In this document: positions 1 to 13,200 of the stretch, piece after piece | Position numbering within the stretch: the stretch's first letter is position 1 | Layout of the letters: each line of letters starts with the position of its first letter | NCBI GenBank assembly: GCA_905221605.1 | Contig: CAJNDS010000746.1 | Location: 431,961-495,960 of the forward strand | DNA length: 64,000 nucleotides | Origin: Symbiodinium natans | Taxonomy: Eukaryota; Sar; Dinophyceae; Suessiales; Symbiodiniaceae | Reading direction: 5' to 3' | Made by a program: the position numbers and the translations under genes | The notes under the pieces: model-generated | The model's input: the letters and a program-made list of their open reading frames with translations, nothing else | What the model was told of the DNA's origin: nothing | Databases searched by the model: none

Positions 1-1090
1 ACAGTGGAGGAGGTGATGTCACAGAACAAGTGCATTAGCATCGCAGCCAGTCTTGAGGCTATAATAACCACGTCTATTGAGGTAACTTCGCCGAAGGACT
101 GCGCTACCCAACCTGCTGAGAGGGGTTTAGGGTTTAGGGTTTAGGGTTTAGAGTTCAGGGTTTAGGGCGACGACAGCCGGAGGATCGTGAAGAGTTTGTA
201 AGCATGCCCATTTAACAAAATGAGGTGCATGTGTGCTCGCTCCGATTGGACACGAGTACGGCTTGATGTCTCTGTGCATAGTAGTCTGTACCCCCTGATT
301 GCATTGTATACAGTAGGGATGATGCATTTACCAATTTAGGGTTTGGACCTGCAGAACCCTCTTTCTAAAACTGTCCGGCCAGCTGCAGAGTATCACGCAC
401 CGCCCTGAACCTCTGAATGCTAGGGTTGAGGGTTTACGGAACTAAAAGAAGAATGGTGGAACCCCAAAAAATGCTTGCATGCAAACATACATGCATACAT
501 ACATGCATGCATACATACATGCACACATACAGACATACAGACAGACATACATATATACATACTGAACAGGATTTGAGAAGTAAAAAACATTGAAAGAAAC
601 GGAATACAAAAAGGAACACCAGGATTCTAGTAGACATTGTACAAGTCATGTTGGGATGTTCCCCCTTTTACTAGCAGTCCTTAATAGTGTTCCCCCTTTT
701 ACTCACAGTCCTTAATAGGGACTATAATCGGGGCTACTATCATCCATATGGAGGACTGTGAGTATAGGGGGGAACATCCCACAAGTAATGTGTGAACCCT
801 ATTGATCTGCATACATACACATGCCCACCGACAATCAAAATGCCAGGGAACCTGGATCCCCCCCTTTCTGAATTAAGGACACTGCAATTCCACTATGTAT
901 CTTACTCCCAATATAAAACAAAAAAAACATGTAGCCTAAACCCTAAACCCTAAACCCGAAACCCTAAACCCTAAAGCCTAAACCCTAAGCCCTAAGCCCT
1001 AAGCCCTAAACCCTAAACCCGAAACCCTAAACCCAAAACCTAAGCCCTAAGCCCTAAGCCCCAAGCCCCAAGCCCCAAGCCCTAGCCAGC
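1..1090. repeat. Telomere-like repeats, foldback element, no clear exon
   Basis: Contains TTTAGGG tracts (124-166), CCCTAAA tracts (934-1,084), a TACATGCATACA-type microsatellite (478-560) and a family 1 foldback (653-782). Short open stretches at 1-120 and 170-215 on the minus strand were inspected for the missing unit D 3' exon without success. Confidence 0.6.
653..782. mobile_element. Foldback family 1 copy
   Basis: GGGATGTTCCCCC at the left end and GGGGGGAACATCCC at the right end are complementary. The core has CAGTCCTTAATAGGGACTATAAT. The left arm is partly doubled. Confidence 0.8.
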
Positions 1091-1121
1091 CTCATCTTTC
1101 TTCATGTTCGGGTAGTAGTAC
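1091..1121 (-). CDS. Unit D exon 19
   Basis: YYYPNMKKDE, the W.YFP.M..DE block of the family. GC donor. No further exon is recognised in 1-1,090. Confidence 0.75.
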
Positions 1122-4100
1122 CTCAAAGAGACAGGGGAGTCCCTACACCCTCAAGGCGCTCCGCGGCGCAGTTCGTAGAGGCTGCGCGGTTTGCAGGGTT
1201 TAGGGTTTAGGGTTTAGGGTTTTAGGTGTGTAGGCTTTCAGGATTGGGGAAAGCTGAACTTCTGAACCCAAACCTCAAACCCGAAAGCAGGTCAGGGTTG
1301 CGGGCTTCGGGCTTCAGGCTTAGGGTTTAAGTTTGGGGTTTAAGGTTTAGGGGAACGGGTCGAGGGGCTAGAGTCCTACACCCTACCTGGGGGGGGCGGG
1401 GTGGGGCTCTCCAATTATAGTTTGGGGCCTTGCATGTACGGTGCCCAAACAACGCCCATATGAGGCTGAGCTTTCGGGCACAAAGTTTGGCATTCAAATG
1501 CAGATAACAGTCCACAAGGGTCTCGAAGCTCCAGCCACCTCAAACTGCCTAATGGCCCACAAAATCCTGAAGACATAGGCGCACTGGTTTAGGGTTCAGG
1601 GTTTAGGGTTCAGGAATGGTCTCTATCGTTGTCAAGGAGGCGCACTACGCAACGGTTGGCATAGGGGCATCGAAGGGAAATAGTCGAAAACTCCAACAAG
1701 GAAGCCCCTAGCATATGAGCCTTGTATAACTACTATAGAACACTTGGTAGAGGCCTCCATTAAGGTTGATGCCTTCTCTGCTTGCATCGTAGGTTCACGG
1801 TTAAGGGTTCAAGAGGGTTTAGGGTTTAGGGTTCGGATGTTCCCCCTTACACAAACGGGGTTCGTAATAGGGATGATGATAGGGGGTAGTAAGGGCTGTT
1901 AGTATACGGGGGAAACATCCCAAGTGTAGGGCTTAGGGTTTAGGGAATTTAGGGTTTAAGGTCTAGACCGACAAGTCAGCAGGTAAATAAAAACGTTAAA
2001 CCCTAAACCCTAAACCCTAAACCCTAAACCGTAAACCCTAAACCCTAAACCCTAAAACCCTACACCCTACACCCTAAACCCTAAACCCTAAACCCTGACC
2101 CCCAGTTAAAGAAGCTTGGGCTGCGACCATCGATGTTCGGGCGAGCCCACAGCGAAGTAGTTCTCGCCCACCCGATCCGTGTAGTGAATCCTTTGATAAT
2201 AGGGTTTAGGGTTTAGGGTTTAGGGGCTTAGGGGCTTAGGGGCTTAGGGGCTTAGGGTTTAAGGGACTTAGGGTTCTAAGGGAGGGTTTAGGGTTTAGGG
2301 AGCCGAGAGGGGATCCTTACTCCTACCTAACTCAGACCTCACTACAATCCCTATATACCCCTATACAACCGCTAAACCCCAGAGACAAATATCCCTTACA
2401 AGGGTGCCGTACCCATGCACACTGATGATGGCAGGGCTTCAGAGTGTGTTTGCAAGATTCAGGCTCAGGCTTGAAAACTTGGTAGCCCAGTAGCCGTATT
2501 GAAATATGGGTACCCTTTTTGGGGTTGGTTACTTGATAAGGGGACCTTGAGCCAAAACAAGGGGACTCCACTGGGCCACCAAAAAAAGGGACCTTAACCC
2601 TAAACCCTAAACCCTAAACCCTAAACCTTTGAACAATGAACACTGCATCCAAACCTTCTGGTACCTGAAAAGGGTTCTGGGGTTCAGGGCTGCAGGATTC
2701 ATGGCTGTTCTGCAAGGGGGTTGCAAGGATGTTGGCGTCTGGGGGCCCAAAACTGCTTACACCCGGAAGCCACAAAAACATACACAGCAAAAAAAACCTA
2801 AACCCTGAATGCTAAACCCTAAACCCTCAACTCTAAACCCTGGACCCTGAACCCTAAACTCTGAGCCCTGAACCCTAGACCCTAAACCCTAAACCCCAAC
2901 TCGCAAATGCAGCTGTGGGACTCAAAGACGCACAGGTCCTCCGGTGAAGCAGTGCGCGCGTCGCAGCACGCGAGCGGGTACACCTCCACTGGCCTCAGCT
3001 CTCTCTGGGGTAGCATGTGTGAGCCTAATGAGGGTTTAGTGTTTAGGGTTTAGGGTTTAGGGTTGCGGGGGAGTGTTTCTTCGAGTCCAGATCCTCCTCG
3101 TTGCCTAAACTCTCCGGCCGTGGGGGCACCCAACATGCATGAGCCTGCTGCGCTGAACCCCTTTTTTGATTCTCGTAGGAGCACTAATTGAATAGCACCG
3201 TGCGTTCCATCTTGGCGGCAGGTGCGAAATTGTTCTTCTTATTGGTGAGTGAGGGGGGCGGGGTAGGGCTTTGTTAGGCCCATGTCGCAGGAGATGGCTG
3301 CGCCAGAGATGGCGGTCCTGCAGTTTTGACATTCTTTTTTCCAGCCTGCTAAGCATGGGTCATTGGTGTTTGTAACGTTACAGCCTACAATCGATGTCAA
3401 CAGGGTTTTCAAGATGGGGGGGGGGTTCATTTCCTTGTCGAAACTTTTCTCCCGTGACTTTTGAAATTTAGCACCCTAAACCCTAAACCCTAAACCCTAA
3501 ACCCTAAACCCTAAACCCTAAACCTAAACCCTAAACCCTAAACCCTAAACCCTAAACCCTAAACCGGGCCTGGAAGGGAACCTAGGTTTCCAAGCGCACC
3601 TCGAAGAAATCCAGGAACAAAAGGGCATGAGGGCCTACTCTGGGTCCCCTACACCCTAAACCCTAAACCCGAAACCCTGAACCCTACGCCTGAACCCAAA
3701 AAGTATTTCAGGCCGCAGGCCCTGCCAAAAGCAGAAGTGGGCATCACGTGGGGTCCAAGCTTTAGACACAAACCTAAGCCCCCAAACCGCACATCCTAAA
3801 CCCTAAACCCTAAACTCTCAATCCCAAACCGCTGAAGACCTCAGGCCCTAAACCCCCCAAACCCCGATGAACCCTAAACCTTCAGCTTGGCCCTAAGCCC
3901 GAAACCCTGAACTCGGCTGCCTTCTGAACCCCTCCTAAAAGTCTAACCTTAGGCTCCTTATTGTAGTCGCTTCAAAGACCCAGAAGGTTAAAGTATTCTG
4001 AACTTGGAACCCTAGCAATTTGTTTGCTGTTTCTTAGGAATTACAGTACCCAAAACTTAACCATGATTTCCAAGTATCCCGAAGTAAACCCCTCAAACCC

Positions 4101-4193
4101 CCAAACCACTACTTGCCTAAGACTCCCGCGAAAGTGAAAGATTCTACTCCCCAGATTACCCTTTTGGGGAAGAATATATACATATATATATAT

Positions 4194-4292
<99 letters not shown>

Positions 4293-7200
4293 TACATACT
4301 TCTGTTTCTCTTTCTTTTTTTTGGGGGGGGGGATCCTCAAACAAGCAAAGAGTCGCCCTAGAACCTAAGTACCAAACCCGAACCCTACACCCTAAACTCC
4401 CTAAACTCCCGAAACTCCCTAAACTCCCTAAACTCCCTAAACTCCCTAAACCCTAAACCCTAAACCCTGTAGCAAACACTTGGAGGGATTTCGTCCCAGC
4501 TGCTTGTCACGGATGTTTCTCCATAGGTTGATGATTGCCCAACCTCTATAGGGTTTAGGGTGTAGGGGGGTCAGGATTTAGGTTATGGGGTTAAGTTGTT
4601 GAGGGTTTAAGAGTTTGAGGTTTGAGGACTTGGGCTTTAGGGTGTGAGGGTTGAGGGTGAATGGTTAAGGATATTGGGGAAAGCCCTAACTAAACCAAAC
4701 CGAAACCCCTGAACCCTGAACTCTCAACCCTAAACCGTGAATGAACGCTGCGTGGTCAAGGGCTTGGGGTTGAGGGCTTGGTTTTGGGGTTGGCTTTGGT
4801 TTTGAGTGTAAAGCTTCCGAAAGGGACCCCTTACCTTCTTAAACCCCATCAGGGGAGCATGTTATAAATCTTGCAAGGGTTCGGACCCGAAACGGGGCTC
4901 AAAGGTCAGGATTTGGGAAGTCGGGAATCAGCCTCCCTAAAACATCCCTTGGAGCTGAACCCTAAGCCCACCCCAAACCCTAAACCCCAAACCCTAAGCC
5001 CCAAACCCCCAAAAGTTCAACTCAGCACGTGCACTGCCCTCCCCTAAACCCTACCCTAAACCCTAAACCCTAAACCCTCTGGTTCCCCCAACTGAGAGTT
5101 TCCAATCAGTCCAATCCTCCCCAAGCCCTGAACTGATTACGGGGTTAGGGGTTTTGGGGTTTAGGCGTGCAGGAGTCTAGGGTTTAGGGTTTGACGTTTA
5201 GGGTACTTTAAAGATCGATGTTAGGGGCCCGGGTCAGGCTTGCGCGCTGATAGGTTACAACTGAATCTCACAGCTTCCAAAAGGGAAGTGCACCAAAATG
5301 GGCCGAATGAACACCTCCGCCAAGTTGCGGCCCTCGTTGCCCGCCTGGGCTGGGTAGGGTGTTTGGGGCGCCTCAACCCTAAACCCTAAACCCTAAACCC
5401 CAAACCCTAAAAACCCTGACTGGCCCCTAAAGATTCACAGAACCCTTTTCAGGTACCAGAAGGTTTGGATGCAGTGTTCAGGGTTCAAAGGTTTAGGGTT
5501 TAAGGTTTAGGGTTTAGGGTTTAGGGTTTAGGGTTTAGGGTTTAGAGTTTTAGGGTTTAGGGTTTAGGGTTTAGGGTTTAGGGTTTAGGGTTTAGGGTTT
5601 AGGGTTTAGGGTTTAGGGTTTAGGGCTCGAAATTTACAACAAACGCTTATGTCATGCCCAAGTCATGAGGCATCTTCCCCTCAAACATACCTAAGCCCTG
5701 CCTTTGCCCGTTTCGGCAATGACCGCATACGTTTAGGGTTTAGGGTTTAGGGTTTAGGGTTTAGGGTTAGGGTTTAGGGTTTAGGGTTTAGGGTTCAGGG
5801 TTTTAGGGATCCCGGGAGTTCAATAGCATCTCTTTGCTTGACCAAATCGAGCTTCTCCTTGGCGAACTGTATCTGCAACACCTACAGCAAAACCCCAATG
5901 ACCGCAAGACATATCTGGCCGTTCAGTTTGTTGCGTTTTCGATGGTTCAGGGGGAAAAGGCCTAGGTGAGCCCAGAGACCAAGCCGCTCGCCCTTGCTTC
6001 ATCGCTTCTTCTATTAGCAAGTCGAACTTCTTCACATACCTATCTTTGCACTCCAGATCTCAACGAAACCGATAGCGACCACACCTCATCTGACCCACCT
6101 AGAGTCCAAAGCGGAAGGCCAGCCGGCAGCGACCTGACTCACTTCTTGCTCTTGACCACGTCAAGCTTTGTTGTCGCACCTCAGGCGTGTGGCTGTTACC
6201 CACGCCTGCAGGCAGCGGTGGCGGTTTGCAGCATTAGCAGAGCCCCCCTTGTCCCACGAGGATGTGACATGGTTGCGAGGCATGCCTTTCTCTGCATGGT
6301 CCAAGAAAGCAGTGAGCGGATGCCCTGTCTATAGTGTCCAAAGCGCTGCAACACGGGCAGGGGTGTGGGCTGGGCTCATCCGACATCATGCGTACTCCCT
6401 GCGGAGGCTTCTGGGTTTCGGTTCCGGATCGCGTCCAGCAAGTCCCCGACTTGCCGTTCTTGCTTCTCTTAGGCTCAATAAAGCCCCAAAACCTTATATA
6501 AGGCCTTCGGCCCAAAAACCCTAAAATAAGAGTCCTTAAAGCCGCAGGGCTTCTGTCTCCAGCAGGATCTGCATATTTGGCTGCTTTGTGCCAGCCAGGT
6601 TTGCGGCCGGATTGACAGAGCACCGTGTCTGAGAGATTAGTCTAAGGTTCCAAGTATGTAATTTGAGTTTGGTGTTATACAACCCTCATATGCACTACAG
6701 ACAATAAGGGCCCATACTTCGGATCCCTACAAACAAGGGTAAGGGACCATACTTGGAATTAGGGTTTGGGTTTTAGTTCGGCCTTGGGGCTTGGGGTTTA
6801 GGGGGGATAGGGTTGGCTTCAGATCCCCCTCATCCCCGAAAAGACAACGCATGCAGTTCGAAAAACCCTGAAACCATCGTAAAACTCTAAAACCCTGAAA
6901 CCCTAAATCCTAAAACTTACACCCGAAAACCTTAGAGCCCTAAACCTTGTACTCGCTGTGCGGTCGGGTGGCTTTGACGACTGCCTGGGGCACAGGGTTT
7001 AGGGTCTGGGCATGTCTGGGGTTTTGGGTTTTGGGGTTTAGGGTCTAGGGTTGCGGGTTTGGAGTTAAGGGCTGAGGGCCTAGGGCTTTTAACTTTAGAT
7101 CATGGTTGCTGAACCTGCAGTCTGTCAGGAATCCATCAGTCTACTAATCTTATCTGCAATTTTTTTACCCCCAACAAAAATCAAAACACATTCTTTCTTA

Positions 7201-10200
7201 CAAGGGGAATATAGGGATTATTATCTTTGAGTTTTGCTTGGGGGGGGGGGGGGGGGCGGGGCGGGGGGGGGGCGGGGGCGGGGGCGGGGGGGGGGGGGGC
7301 GGGGGCGGGGCGGGGGCGGGGGCGGGGGCGGGGGCGGGGGCGGGGGGGGGGGGGAGGGGTCCCTAAACCCTAAACCCTAAACCCTAGTTTTTCGTTTTCT
7401 AAGGGTTCTTAAGCTTGGTAACCCCGGAACCAAAATTATGACAAGGGCATCCTTTTTGGGGTTGGTTACTTTACGAAGGAACCCAGAACCAAAAAAAGGG
7501 TACAGGGTACCACTGGGCTACCAAGTAAGCAAACGGCAGTAACACCCGCAGCCTGAGAAAGGGGATCCCCCTCGGTGGCTTGGGTGCTCCCCGCTATCTC
7601 GCGGCATACCGGGCAGCCCGCCTATTGCTTGCGACACAAAGAAGAAGCCCTGAACTCTAACCCACCCCTAACCCCAAACCCCAAATTCAAAACCCAAAAC
7701 CCTGAACCTCCCCCCCTATCAACCCGATATCAACCCTAAACCACCACACTCAGCCAGCTCAGAAGCCCCCCGAGAAAACTGAAAATGTAAGCCTCATGTT
7801 GCTACCTCAAACCCGCACCCCCCCTCCTACAAAAACCTGGACTAGTCCGAGCTCGCAGGGTTTAGGGTTTAGGGTTGATAAGGTTTCGGGTTGAGGGTTA
7901 CAAAATCTATTTCTACTTCGAACATGATCACCGAGAAGCCTGATCGAACCCTAAACCCCAAACCCTTAACCCTAAACCCTCAACCCTAAGCCCGCTAAGC
8001 CCTAAACTCTAAACCCCAACCCTGGATACACCCTAAACCCTACAATCAGTAGCTATACCCTAATCAACCCTTACCCTCGCTCCATCATAGCCTTGCTACA
8101 TCCACTGATGGACCTTAGGGCAGCCTCTTTCACCGGCCCAAAATCGTGCTGAGAAAACTGCACCCAAACGTCTGTGCTTGGTGTCTTCGAAAGAGGGAGC
8201 TCCAACAGCGGGTGATATTCGCCACTGGCGATAGCTTCATTGAGAAGGTTCAGCAGCGGGTCGAGGTTCGCATGGCGCCAATCACCGCCTGGGTCCTGTT
8301 CCACACCTTTGTACTTTTTAGGCATAAGTAGCTATAATAGGAACCCAGAACGCAAAAAAATATTAAAGTATAGTACTCCAAAACCCAGGTTGAGCTGTAG
8401 ATAACGGTTGCCCATTAAAGCTGCAAGACAACAGGCGGGGCTACAGGTAAGGAATCGGTGAGCTCACTTGGGGTTGCTCAGCACAGGCACACTCCGGCCA
8501 TGCTTTGGGGGGGGACACTCTGGGGTTGGGGAAACTCTGCATTTGGGCACTCCAGGGACTGTCTGGGGATACTCTGGGGTGGGATACAGGTGATGCACGA
8601 GGAGCATTTAGTTCGACCCCCACACCGAGGGTGGGGAACAAGCTAAAACCAACAAACCCAGAGCCCAATACCCCTAAACCCTAAACCCTAAACCCTAATA
8701 ACCCCATACCCCTAAGTCCTAAACCCTTAACCCTCAATTTCCGGCATCCCCGAAAAGTCCGAGAACCCGGCCGCATCCAGCGCTGGCTCGGTCTTCTGGA
8801 TCGAGTCCTAGGTTGCCCAGTAACCGAGGAGAAAAAGGGTTCAGGGTTGAGGGTTTAGGGTTTAGCGTTTAGGGCTTAGGGTTTAGGGTTTGGGGAACAA
8901 AAGGGAATAATGGTACTAATGGGCATTCGAGAGTCGTTCTTCTTCGGCGGCTGTCCCAGCTGATCGAAGCGCTTAGGGCCGCCTGAGGGGCAGCTTAGGG
9001 TTTTTGGGGTTCAGGATTTAGGGCTTTCGGGCTTTCGGGTTTAGGGTTTAAGGGTTCGGGTTTTGGGTTTAGGGCTAGGGTTTAGGATTTTACGGCTTTC
9101 AAAGTGCAGCTGTTGAGGGTTGAAGGGTTAGTACATCCTCCGTGCCTTGGGCATCCCACCCAAAAAACGGTGCTGGGGGCTTATGAGCTCTGCCCTGCTA
9201 CCCCATAAAGCATGGTTCCCCTACTACCCCCGTCTACTACCTGGGTTCCCCCCTTCTTGTCATTCTCCCTAAATCCCCTTCATTATGGGGGGAACCTGGT
9301 GGGGGGGGCGGGGGGGGGGGGTGGGTTTATGTGACGGGGGTAGCAATAAACCCGAAACCCTCGGCCCTGAAAGTGTAGAGGGGGGTAATGGGGGAACCCA
9401 TGAATGAAGCCTTAAATCCGAAACCAAAGCCCTAATAACCCGAAGCCCAAGCTGCATAAGGAGCCAGAGCGGCAACCCCAAACCTTAAACCTCAGGGTCA
9501 CCCTCAGGCCTGAACCCTAAACCCTAAACCCTAAGCCCTCAACCCTAAGCTAAGCCCAAAACCCCCTATGATCCCATGAGAAATTGCTGAAGATCAAGGC
9601 GCCGGTCAAGGTGTAGTCATTGTGGACCATGCCTGAGGCCGGCCCCACTTCGGGCCAAAAACTTGTAAAGCTTATGGGGTTTAGGGCTGGGGTTTGAGGT
9701 TTAGGGCTTAGGGTTTAGGGTTTAGGGTTTGGGTTTTTTTTGAACGGCCGCAACGCGTATCCGAGAAACTTCTCGTGCTGCTTACACATGGTAGGTTGGC
9801 ACGTAGGCGCGGCTGCCAAATACAGGGCATGTTCGGGGCGCTTAGCCAAGCGTTGCTTTAAATCCAGTAAGTCGGAACGCTCAGGGGGTCGGGTGGAGAG
9901 GTAGTCCCTAAAGGCTAAAAGGGCAGCTTCCGTTACAACTTCAGGGCAATACCTCTGCGGATGTCCTCTACGCAGTCCTTTAGTACGTTTAACTTTATCC
10001 TTTATACCTGGGGACAAAACTACATGGTGAAGGGGGTTCGCCGGCGGTGTAATCAAGATTTTTGCGAGCTGTTGCACTTGCCTCGAGAGAAGGGTCAGTG
10101 AGGGGACTGTTGGTCTTCCTGCTTGTTCACACACCTGTCGATTAGTTTTGCGCGAGCCATAAGAAGCCTTGATTCCGAGACACCTTCTTAAGTGTTGGTG

Positions 10201-13200
10201 ATACCAAGCATCAATTGTCTTCAAGTGTCTCATCTCTAGCGCAGGTGTATCGAGGCCGTATAGCAGCGTGGAAACTACTACCGCGTGGTATATATGAACC
10301 TGGGTTTTGGGGCTTACTCGACTGCACCAAAACGGCTGGAGTTTGGGCTTGCGGTCAAATTAGCAGCTCAGATTTTTCCGGGCGCAATGTCATTCCATAC
10401 AACGAGGCCTCGACCTGAACCATACGGAGCAGCTCTTCCATGCATGGCGGCAATGGTCTTGTTCTGGAAGCCGATCCTCTAGAGCAGCCTCATGTATGCG
10501 AATCTCTTCCAAGCCGGTATGAGACTTCTCTGCGAGCATTTGTCTGTCGCCACAAGCCAAGCTCCTTCGACAAGCTAGTGTTTCCACGCGCAAGTTGTGT
10601 GAAGATGCACCGCGCAAAGCATATTTCTAACTCACTCCTCCACAGCTCCCAATGCCTCGGCCGCTCTGTTCAAGATTTCATTCCTGTGAACTTCGACAGC
10701 GACGGTGTCATGAGCATGACATCGTTCGGAGTGTCTGGCGAGAGCACTTCTCGTGAAAGAGAAAAGTATCTTGATCTGTATAGGCTCTCTGAAAAGGAAC
10801 CGGGCGAAAGCTGACACACGTGCGGTCTATGAAACGTTCGTGGACGTTCATGGAGATTGCTTCTGGTCCTCTTGGACTCTCGACACCCATCTGTAGTCTT
10901 CGTACATGCCTGGCAGATTCAGGCGGAATCGCACGCGCCCGAGCACAGCATGAATGGATCTGCAACCCGAACAGTAGTCGTCCTCACTGGGATTACCGAA
11001 AGCTTGCCCGCGGAGCAAACTATTTGGCGGAATGGTGGGAAGCTGACTTAGCTGTCCATGGCACGGAAGAAGACCCGACGGCCTCAGAGACAGTTTTGCT
11101 GGCTTGGACTGCCACAAAGATTGGAAGGTCCTGCAAGCCCTGAGCCCTATCACCCTGCAGCCGCGGAGCAAGCGCTCGCAGCGACGCAGCCGGGTGCGGC
11201 ATTGCCCGCCAGAGCATTAAGGCCTCACGGAGGAGAACGCGCGCCTTTGAAGGCTTCGCATTGACGTTCAGACATCGATTGGGGTCCGTATGACTTGCTC
11301 TCACGTTCATGAAAGAGCCGCCGGAATGGTACCAAAGAGTGCAGGCTAGTGACAAGATAATACAGTTGTTACCGTGAATTCCAACGTTACAGCCTCACTC
11401 ATGATGATACTGAGCCGTGTTCAGGAAGATTCAGATGTTAGGTTCTTGGCGGTGACCGCAAATTAGGATGTCACGTGTAATCACTTGGTTCATACACTTT
11501 GTTTACATCTAAAAGGCCCTTAAAAACCCTAGTTTAGTATAAGAGGGCATTTGGGTGATATTATTCTCTTCACTTCTCTTTTCGTTCAAACACTCATACT
11601 TATCTTCACGCGTTTCCTTGTAACATCCATACTAGTGTGTAGAGAACGAAACAGATGAAGAAGCGAAGCGAATAAAGACCCGCTGATACACAAGATTCGT
11701 CCATGAGCTCTCTATTTTGCACCAACAACACGGATTCGTCACTCGGTACTCATAGTATTAGTGTATTCGCGCGCGAATCCGTTTTCTCTCATTCATAATG
11801 TCAATGCCACCTCGTGGGTGAATAACTAAATGCAGTGAGCGAAATGAACGAACACGCGATGGCAGCCTCACTTGTTTCGCTCATTCCGGAAGTGTAAAAA
11901 ACAGGAAATCAATTATAATCAGCGCGGTAACAGATGCTGCAAAATAATATTCGTTTCGCTCACTCACCCGCGGATTCATGATAGTAAGACACGAATGAAT
12001 GAAATGAACAAAATGGAAATCAATTCTTCGCTCAGTCTTTTCTTCGCTTGTCAGTATTACATGAAGTACGTCTTTTCACGGGAGCGAATACAAATCGCTT
12101 CGGCGGTGTAGACGCTGGTCTGCTGTCCCGTGAACCTAAAACATTCACGCAAAAAGGGTCCGGATAGGACCCAAAGGTGGCGATGCACGTGCACCAGCAG
12201 CCAAATGCCGGGCTTTATTACTTAGCAAGAAGGGGGGGGGTGTAAGGTACCTTTCAAGAACTCGATGATGAGCCTGAACCCTGACGCCTACAGGGAGGAG
12301 GCTTACAAACTGTAGTAGTTCAAAAAAAGCAAAAAGCCCTAAATCCTAAACCCTAAACCCTAAACCCTCTGCTGTCGAGCATATAACCCAGCTCAGGCTG
12401 CGGGCTCCGACATCTCAACTTCAAACTCGAGGGTGCCCAAACCCTGCGTGAAGCCCTGAGCTAGTACACCCTCAACAGCCTGAATGCGGTTTAGGGTTTA
12501 GGAGTTAGGGTTTAGGGTTTAGGGTTTTGGGGTAAATGGACAGGGTCTGGAGCAGGTTGAACAACGCTAAAGCTCACCCCAAATCCAATACTAACAAACT
12601 CGAAGGCTTCACCACCTCCCCCCACCCCCCCCCAAGAAAAAACTGTCACCGAAAACTCTCATGAAAATGCAAACCCGACCAGAACCCCGGCAATAACCTT
12701 CCCAGCCCAGCCAAATACCGAACACTGAAGCCTCCAACCCCAAACCCCCCAAACCCTAAACCCAAAACCCGCAACCCCTGAACCCGACCCTAAACCCTCA
12801 ACCCTAAACCAGAGGCCTAAGCCCTTACCTCCCCCTCTACCCATGCCTGCGGGTTGTTGGCACTTGGCCCCGCCCTGGCCGACGGTTTCTTATGATCTCC
12901 GAGAGTATCCATCGGAATGATAGGGCTCAGGCATCCCTAAACCCTAAACCCTAACCCCTAAACCCCAAACCCTACACCCTAGACGCTAAGCCTATAAACC
13001 CTAGACCCCCAGAGTCCATTCTGGCCCGTTGACACCCCAAGGCTCCATATGACTGCAGAAACAAAAGGGCTTAGGGTAAATAGGTTCAGGGTTTAGGGTT
13101 TAGGGTTTAGGGTTTGGGGTTTGGGGTTTAGGGTTTAGGCCTAACTGGCTGCGGGATCCAGGAAGTGGTTCAAGGGAATTGGGGTACTGCGCATCCTAGT

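Noticed and set aside
4041-4361. Open frames rich in CVCVCV, VYVYVY, CMCMCM or YTYTYT
   Set aside because: Translations of the CACATA microsatellite in different frames, not genes.
5489-5624. True chromosome end
   Set aside because: Tracts are short, in both orientations, and interleaved with exons throughout; no terminal array.
6234-6623. 129-codon minus frame
   Set aside because: Runs through a dispersed element (ATATAAGG...GGCCC, related to 21,975-22,035) and lacks family signal.
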